Part shown: positions 8,781 through 13,024 of the stretch, piece by piece
Numbering within the stretch: position 1 is the stretch's first letter
Layout: every line of letters begins with the position of its first letter
Origin: Beroe ovata
Lineage: Eukaryota > Ctenophora > Nuda > Beroida > Beroidae
Assembly (NCBI GenBank): GCA_946803715.1
Contig: CAMPET010000289.1
Coordinates: 24,028 to 37,051 of the forward strand
Length of the DNA stretch: 13,024 bases
Direction of reading: 5' to 3'
Translations under genes and position numbers: made by a program
The notes under the pieces: generated by a model
The model's database searches: none
What the model was told of the DNA's origin: nothing
Seen by the model: only the letters and a program-made list of their open reading frames with translations

Positions 8781-9257
8781 TCTTCAACTGGGAATATCAA
8801 ACAAACTAAAAACTGCGATTGTATCAAATGAGAGGGTGAGGGGTTAGGGGGGTGCTGTTTCGCAACTTGTCAGCAGAAAAACAATGAGTCTTTGTGTGCC
8901 AATTACTCTGAACAATAGATCTGCTGCTACCATTAGTAGTAAACTCTGCGTAACACTTTTTACCGAAGTGACACATCGTTATTATTTGTTTGTTACCATG
9001 GTAACCGTGGTGACGTGTCACTCTGCAGCGGCTCCCTGTACACGGCTGTATAACACGACTGTTGCTCCTCCTAACTGAGACAGGGTTGGATAGCACCGGC
9101 AGAGCACCCTGCCTCCTGGGTGATGGTCTAGTAGATGAAGATTCGCGGTACAGCATGGTACAGCAATTCGGTACACGTGGTTCTGGAGAACACTGGCATT
9201 AGCTCACACTTCTCGGCACACATGGGAAGAACTGTGTGTATAAATCATTAACCAGGC

Positions 9258-9293
<36 letters not shown>

Positions 9294-9413
9294 CATAAGA
9301 CAGACTGATAATAATCACGGAGTTAATTGCATGTGTGTGACGATATTCCCATGTTGAGTGAAGTGTGTTGTTGTACAATATTTCCTTGTGTTTGAATATG
9401 TGAACCGAGACAC
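8781..9413. promoter_or_regulatory. Shared upstream region of two divergent genes
   Basis: These 633 bases separate the start codons of the lipocalin-like gene (leftward) and the DH gene (rightward). They contain a perfect GTTACCATGGTAAC at 8992-9005, followed at once by cgtggtgacgtgtcac, and a (CA)n run at 9261-9291. No TATA box is obvious near either start. The - strand open frame at 9156-8824 spans the palindrome and looks like chance. The region probably holds both promoters and 5' UTRs. Confidence 0.5.
8992..9005. promoter_or_regulatory. Perfect X-box-like palindrome between divergent genes
   Basis: GTTACCATGGTAAC fits the RFX-factor X-box consensus GTNRCC-N(0-3)-RGYAAC on both strands. 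It lies 212 bases upstream of the lipocalin-like ATG and 409 upstream of the DH ATG. Of all copies in the window, this one is best placed to act as a promoter element. Its abundance elsewhere weakens any single-site claim. Confidence 0.4.
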
Positions 9414-11141
9414 ATGGGAAGTTGCTGCTCCACTCCTACCTCGAGAAAAGGTAACATTTGTTGCTATGGTTAGTGGTTATTCCTGAGTTGTCATAGTAAC
9501 AGTGTACAGAGTGTACACAGAGTGTAGTACACTAATGATCCTCCTTTGCATGGACAGCGTGTTTTCTGCTGAATCAAACTCACGGTTAACACTGCTGGGT
9601 TGTTTTTACCATGGTTTCTACAAGTTGCTATGGTTGCTATATTAGTTGCTATGGCTACTACTATCACAGTGATTCTCCCAGCAGCAGCAGATGAAGATGG
9701 CAGCCACTTTACGTGGCAGTTGTGTTCGTGTTGTAAAGCTCCCAGCACAGCAGTGCTCTGTGACCGATGTCAGTGTCGACAGAGAGACCGGTGTGTGCTG
9801 ATTGAGGAATTCCTCCAGACCGAGATCGTATACAACGATCAGTTGTTGTGTTTGAGAGACACCGTGCAAAAACCACTCGACTCTAGCAATCTCCTCACCC
9901 CGGCAGAGCATGCTAAGATATTCGGGGAGCTGAAGGATCTGATTTACCTCAGTAATCGACTGATATCCCTCCTCAATGATGTCATCAAGAGATCCATACA
10001 CGCGGGAGATCATCAACTGGAGAGGGTTGAGATAGGGGGTATTCTGGTGAGATTGATACCACACTATTCATGTTATGTTCCGTACATCATCAAGCAGGAG
10101 ACTAACATCCAGGTGCTGGAGAATTTACACAACTCATCTGATGAGTTTAGGGCGCTGCTCCGCTCAGCTGATATCACTGATATGTCACACCTCAGGAGAT
10201 TGTTTCTCAGACCGTACCAGAGAATCGGGAAACTCCCACACTTCGTGGAACAGATCCTGGACAAGTCACATCTCAGTCATCCTGACCGGGAGTCACTGCA
10301 GAGTACACGGCTCAGACTTGGGGAGTTACTGTGGAATATACAGAAATACTCCCAGAAACGTCCACCCCCGCCTCCCTCAGCACCTCCCAAACCGAAGAGG
10401 AAGATGATGAAGAAAGCGCAGCAGTCTGATGTCGCCATGGCAACTGGTTTTGTCATGGTAACTGAGTCATGTGATATTCGCCCCATTTCATCCAACTCAT
10501 TCTGTTCGGCTGAGTCCATCATAGAGAATACGGAGTCTAATACAGCGAGATATGATTCACTGGAAAAAGCTTACTACGAAATAGAGAAGTCCATTGAGTG
10601 TTTTGGTAAAACAACTGAGGATGAAAAAGCTCTGGATAGTTTGGAGTTTTCTCAATGCGCATCGGATTTGACACCACTACTTCCTGTTACCATGGTAACA
10701 CATTCTCCCTCTGTTACCATGGTAACTCGTTCTCCCTCTGTTACAATGGTAACACCACATTTACCGGTTACCATGGCAACTCCAATTCTCCCTGATGTGC
10801 TGGTGAAAACAGTGGTGGATGTTCACTCCTCTGTTACTACAACTGGTTGTGGTGATGTCGCTGACACTAATGATGAGGCCACTAATGATGAGGTCACTAA
10901 TGATGAGGCCACTAATGATGAGGCCACTGCTGATTATCGCGGCTGTGACGTTGACGATTTCCTATTTGACGGTGACGTATTGCTGCACGGAGTATCTGAT
11001 ATTGAACTCTCCGACTCTCTCGATGAGTTTGACCTCCAGTCGAAGGGTTCTGAGTTTGAACTCTCAGATTTGGAGTTACAGAATGGAAAACTTGTTATTC
11101 CACGACGGCTCAGTTTGCTAAAGAACAGGAATTCATCATAA
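9414..11141 (+). CDS. Predicted myristoylated DH-domain (RhoGEF-like) protein, two exons
   Basis: Exon 1 is 9414-9450 and exon 2 is 9682-11141 (TAA at 11139-11141), giving 498 residues. Exon 1 encodes MGSCCSTPTSRK: Gly2 with Ser at position 6 fits an N-myristoylation signal, and Cys4/Cys5 could be palmitoylated. The GTAACA donor and the acceptor gattctcccag join in phase 1 to AAADEDGSHF. The longer open frame from ATG 9600 reads through the intron. Residues 27-44 hold CSCC-x8-CDRC, a possible four-cysteine zinc site. The DH domain spans about 51-238: CR1 IEEFLQTEIVYNDQL (53-67), CR2 around FGELKDLIYLSNRLISLLND (93-112), CR3 LFLRPYQRIGKLPHFVEQIL (186-205). DH domains exchange GDP for GTP on Rho-family GTPases. 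No PH domain follows. Instead there is a proline run and basic patch (PPPPPSAPPKPKRKMMKK, 240-257), then a low-complexity acidic tail with two internal repeats. Membrane-tethered exchange activity is inferred. Confidence 0.88.
10677..10790 (+). repeat. 27-bp coding minisatellite built on the X-box-like palindrome
   Basis: Four palindromes start at exactly 27-base intervals: 10686, 10713, 10740 and 10767. The sequences are GTTACCATGGTAAC twice, GTTACAATGGTAAC, and GTTACCATGGCAAC. Because 27 is nine codons, the reading frame is kept and each unit encodes V-T-M-V/A-T plus a short Ser/Pro/His/Leu linker. Two more copies occur upstream in the same exon, GTCGCCATGGCAAC at 10431 and a variant at 10449, read as VAMAT and VMVT. 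Confidence 0.95.
10866..10925 (+). repeat. 15-bp coding tandem repeat (TNDEA x4)
   Basis: There are four in-frame units of actaatgatgaggcc, one with gtc in place of the last gcc. They encode TNDEA, TNDEV, TNDEA, TNDEA in the acidic tail of the DH protein. Near-identity of the units points to recent slippage expansion, so copy number may vary between individuals. Confidence 0.95.
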
Positions 11142-11298
11142 TGTGATGATGAATGTGACAGAGTATAAACAAAGTGAGTTTAGACAAAGTAAAACGCAAG
11201 GAAATATTTGGTGTGCGAAGTTTGCAAAATCAATAATTACTCATGAACATGCCCTTCAGTTTATGATCTCGTGACGTGTCTTTGTGTTCTTTTTCAGT
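11142..11298. other. Short spacer between convergent genes
   Basis: Only 157 bases separate the stop codons of the DH gene (+) and the metalloproteinase gene (-). No canonical AATAAA is present on either strand. The 3' UTRs must be very short, use variant signals, or overlap each other's coding exons. Confidence 0.7.
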
Positions 11299-12979
11299 TC
11301 ACTCGAAATCTGAATCGTTGAAATCAGCCTCGCCCTTGTATTTCTCAGCAATGAAATCTAGACACATGACGTCAGGTTTGTATCCCTTCCTATTCCTCAT
11401 GAATCGTAGCTGCCTCACACACTTGTTCCTCTGTTTCGTTGACAACGCCCCGGCCACCTGGTATGTTACCATGGTTACTAACATGTTACCATGGTTACTT
11501 GTACAGTGGTTTCAAGTGGTGGTTACCATGGTAACGATTGGTCTCACCTCTTGACACATGGGCAGTTTGATATCATTCTCTATGGGTCTCATCTGGTAGT
11601 TTGTTGATGCCACCCCGGTAGTGGGTCGAACTATGCTGTACCACTGAATAAGGCGGATAGAGGGGTTAGTCGATAGTTACCTGTGTTAGTATATAGAGGG
11701 CATTATGGGATGAGTTATCCGTGATACTCGATAGGTGGGTCGGGGTGTGAGGGAATTCCTGGCATTTTGGAAAGGGGCTTAGAATTGTTCTATATTTGGC
11801 AATGTTCCAAATCTCACTCTCTTACCGATCCCTGGAACACCCAGACCCAATCCTTGTAGAATGCCCGTGTAGCGGCCGTCATGTGCGGGTAATTGTCTTT
11901 GAAATAGTTGCTCCCCGGGGCGCCGGTTATCCACTCCCCTGATTGATACTTGTACATTCTGTCACCGGATAGGAAACCCAATGTCTGATAGTCGATCCTG
12001 TGAACAGATGTTGTCATGGTTACATTGAGGAGGAGTCATGGTAACAAAGGGTTACCATGGTAACAAGATATACACCATTCTGAGTCACGGTGCTACCTGA
12101 TAGCAGTCTCTATTTTAGTTGGGGTGTCTGTGGGCCATAGTTCTGATAGTGGACCACTCTGTTTCACACTATCTGTCATGATGTCGTATCTGAGAGAGAA
12201 TATTGTTACCACATTGTACCCCTGGCAACAGTGTTGCTATGGTGACACTGTGACTCACATGTTACCATGGTAGCAGATACTCACACGATATAATTCTCTC
12301 CCTTAAACACGTAGTATCTGTTAGCATCCTGTAGAAGTGCTACAGCAGCGTCCATGTTGCGAGGCAAGTTCAGGAACCCGTCAATTCCAATTCTCTTGGG
12401 TGGTGAAGATGTATCGTAGACCGGTAAATTGTACGTTCTATCCGGGTTCTTGGGCTTCAATCTGGGGATTTATAGTAACAGTCCTGACTTTGTGACATAA
12501 ATACAGCTGCCATGGTAACACAAATACAGTTGCCATGGTAACACAAATACAGTTGCCATGGTTACGCGCGACTACCTGTAGTACCACGCTCCAGAGAACA
12601 CATATGCGAATCCAGGGTTGCTGTCGAAGTGGAAAGCAGCATCGATATCGGATATGCATTCAGGAGGGGTGTCTGGGATGGAAGTTGGTGGAACGGTGAT
12701 AATGTTGTCACCACCTCCCCCTCCCAGTGGTGTCACAGTGCCACTTCCAACACCTGAATACATAGTTATTACCATGGTAACATGTTAGTAACTATGGTAA
12801 CGAGATGTAACCATGTGTGCGTGACACTCACCCATTCTGTCCACCACGGCGTCCTTATCGTCCTGACTGAGCTGTAAATCGTCAGAGTAGCCCGTGTAGA
12901 GGGCATACATGATGGCGTCCCTGTTGTCCGCATCTGTGTGTTTGATCCCCAGTATGTGTCCCATTTCGTGAAGAGCAAC
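11299..12979 (-). CDS. Matrix metalloproteinase (M10A), 3' seven exons, 5' truncated
   Basis: Exons in reading order are 12979-12832, 12753-12576, 12461-12285, 12189-12097, 11997-11826, 11643-11548 and 11457-11299, all in phase, giving 340 residues to TGA. The first exon carries the zinc-binding helix HEMGHILGIKH (residues 4-14, HExxHxxGxxH), the Met-turn AIMYALY (22-28) and the matrixin ending LSQDDKDAVVDRMG. A Gly-rich then Pro/Thr-rich hinge (50-81) follows. A complete four-bladed hemopexin domain comes next: DAAFHF and AYVFSGAWYYR; MDAAVAL and YYVFKGENYIVYDI; KIETAIRIDYQT; HMTAATRAFYKDWVWVFQGS. Cys82 and Cys286 are placed for the usual propeller-closing disulfide. A 52-residue charged tail (289-340) with Cys301 and Cys320 follows in its own exon. 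There is no membrane or GPI segment. The signal peptide, pro-domain and rest of the catalytic domain lie past the right edge. It would cleave extracellular matrix or other secreted substrates. Confidence 0.95.
11465..11535. repeat. Cluster of three X-box-like palindromes in an MMP intron
   Basis: GTTACCATGGTTAC starts at 11465 and again at 11485, 20 bases apart. A perfect GTTACCATGGTAAC lies at 11522-11535. The cluster fills most of the 90-base last intron (11547-11458), between the hemopexin domain and the extra C-terminal tail. Confidence 0.9.
12010..12064. repeat. Cluster of three X-box-like palindromes in an MMP intron
   Basis: GTTGTCATGGTTAC (12010-12023), a copy with a degenerate left arm ending gtcatggtaac (12032-12045), and a perfect GTTACCATGGTAAC (12051-12064) occupy the intron between the exons ending at 12097 and starting at 11997. 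Confidence 0.9.
12506..12565 (-). repeat. 23-bp tandem array carrying the X-box-like motif, in an MMP intron
   Basis: Three units start at 12506, 12529 and 12552: GCTGCCATGGTAAC, GTTGCCATGGTAAC and GTTGCCATGGTTAC, joined by acaaatacagt or close to it. The array lies just after the donor that ends the exon containing the first hemopexin blade. It differs in period and spacer from the arrays at 6933 and 10677 but shares the core palindrome. Confidence 0.9.
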
Positions 12980-12987
12980 CTGGGAAC

Positions 12988-13024
12988 ATGTGTGTTTGTG
13001 TTTGTGTGTGTGTGTGTGTGTGTG
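12988..13024. repeat. (TG)n microsatellite at the right edge, inside an MMP intron
   Basis: A TG-rich tract becomes a pure TG run at the window end. On the strand of the metalloproteinase gene it is a CA run directly upstream of the acceptor for the zinc-helix exon. The gene continues beyond it. Confidence 0.95.

Noticed and set aside
9075-9130. Possible tRNA-like GC-rich segment
   Set aside because: No consistent cloverleaf, T-loop (GGTTCGAATCC type) or anticodon stem could be drawn.
8824-9156. 110-codon - strand open frame
   Set aside because: It has no splice logic, is Ser/Arg/His-rich with no domain, and lies across the shared promoter region including the palindrome (read as HHGYHGN).
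9600-9680. N-terminal hydrophobic stretch of the long DH open frame, which looks like a signal anchor
   Set aside because: It consists of X-box-like repeats (gttgctatgg) and lies in an intron: a donor at 9451 and an acceptor at 9681 join an upstream MGSCC exon in exact phase.
9642-10064. 140-codon - strand open frame
   Set aside because: It is antisense to the DH coding exon; the + strand shows clear conserved DH regions.
11276-11554. 92-codon + strand open frame
   Set aside because: It is antisense to the last metalloproteinase exon and intron.
1-13024. Transposase, reverse transcriptase, viral or CRISPR features
   Set aside because: No matching protein motifs, long terminal repeats or regular spacer arrays were seen; the tandem arrays found have degenerate, unspaced units.

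Overview
This is animal (metazoan) genomic DNA, not bacterial or viral. Genes are split by short introns (mostly about 70-270 bp, one of 518 bp) with clear GT-AG borders. The protein families are animal ones: a matrix metalloproteinase, a Dbl-homology (DH) RhoGEF-like protein and an ankyrin-repeat protein. Long (TG)n/(CA)n microsatellites sit inside the window and at both ends, and one undetermined base falls in such a run at 1077, as in a draft assembly. Compact introns and a modest GC content fit a small-genome invertebrate. Sponge grade is one possibility, but the sequence alone does not fix the species. All exon models below were read by hand from splice signals, phase and protein pattern.

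Layout. 1-425: probable last exon(s) and poly(A) signal of a + strand gene that starts off the left edge. 430-1960: microsatellites and mostly unassigned sequence. 1968-2145 (-): probable first coding exon of an unrecognised gene, its ATG inside an X-box-like palindrome. 2146-3513: unassigned, with small repeats. 3514-6252 (+): nine exons of an ankyrin-repeat protein. 6253-7577: AT-rich, with short unassigned coding-like islands on the - strand. 7578-8780 (-): a complete five-exon gene for a secreted lipocalin-like protein of 242 residues. 8781-9413: the shared upstream region between that gene and the next. 9414-11141 (+): a two-exon DH-domain protein of 498 residues with a predicted N-myristoylation signal. 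11299-12979 (-): seven exons of a secreted matrix metalloproteinase, 5'-truncated at the right edge, covering the zinc-binding helix, a complete hemopexin propeller and an extra C-terminal tail.

The outstanding feature is not a gene. About 40 copies of the palindrome GTTACCATGGTAAC and close variants (GTTRYCATGGYAAC) are scattered through introns, intergenic DNA, one start codon and coding sequence. The motif matches the X-box bound by RFX transcription factors. Many copies lie in tiny tandem arrays of different period (20, 22, 23 and 27 bp). In the DH gene a 27-bp array is read in frame as four nine-residue repeats containing VTMVT or VTMAT. The lipocalin-like and DH genes are divergent, with a perfect copy between them; the DH and metalloproteinase genes converge with 157 bp between stop codons. 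No functional pathway linking the genes can be shown from the sequence.
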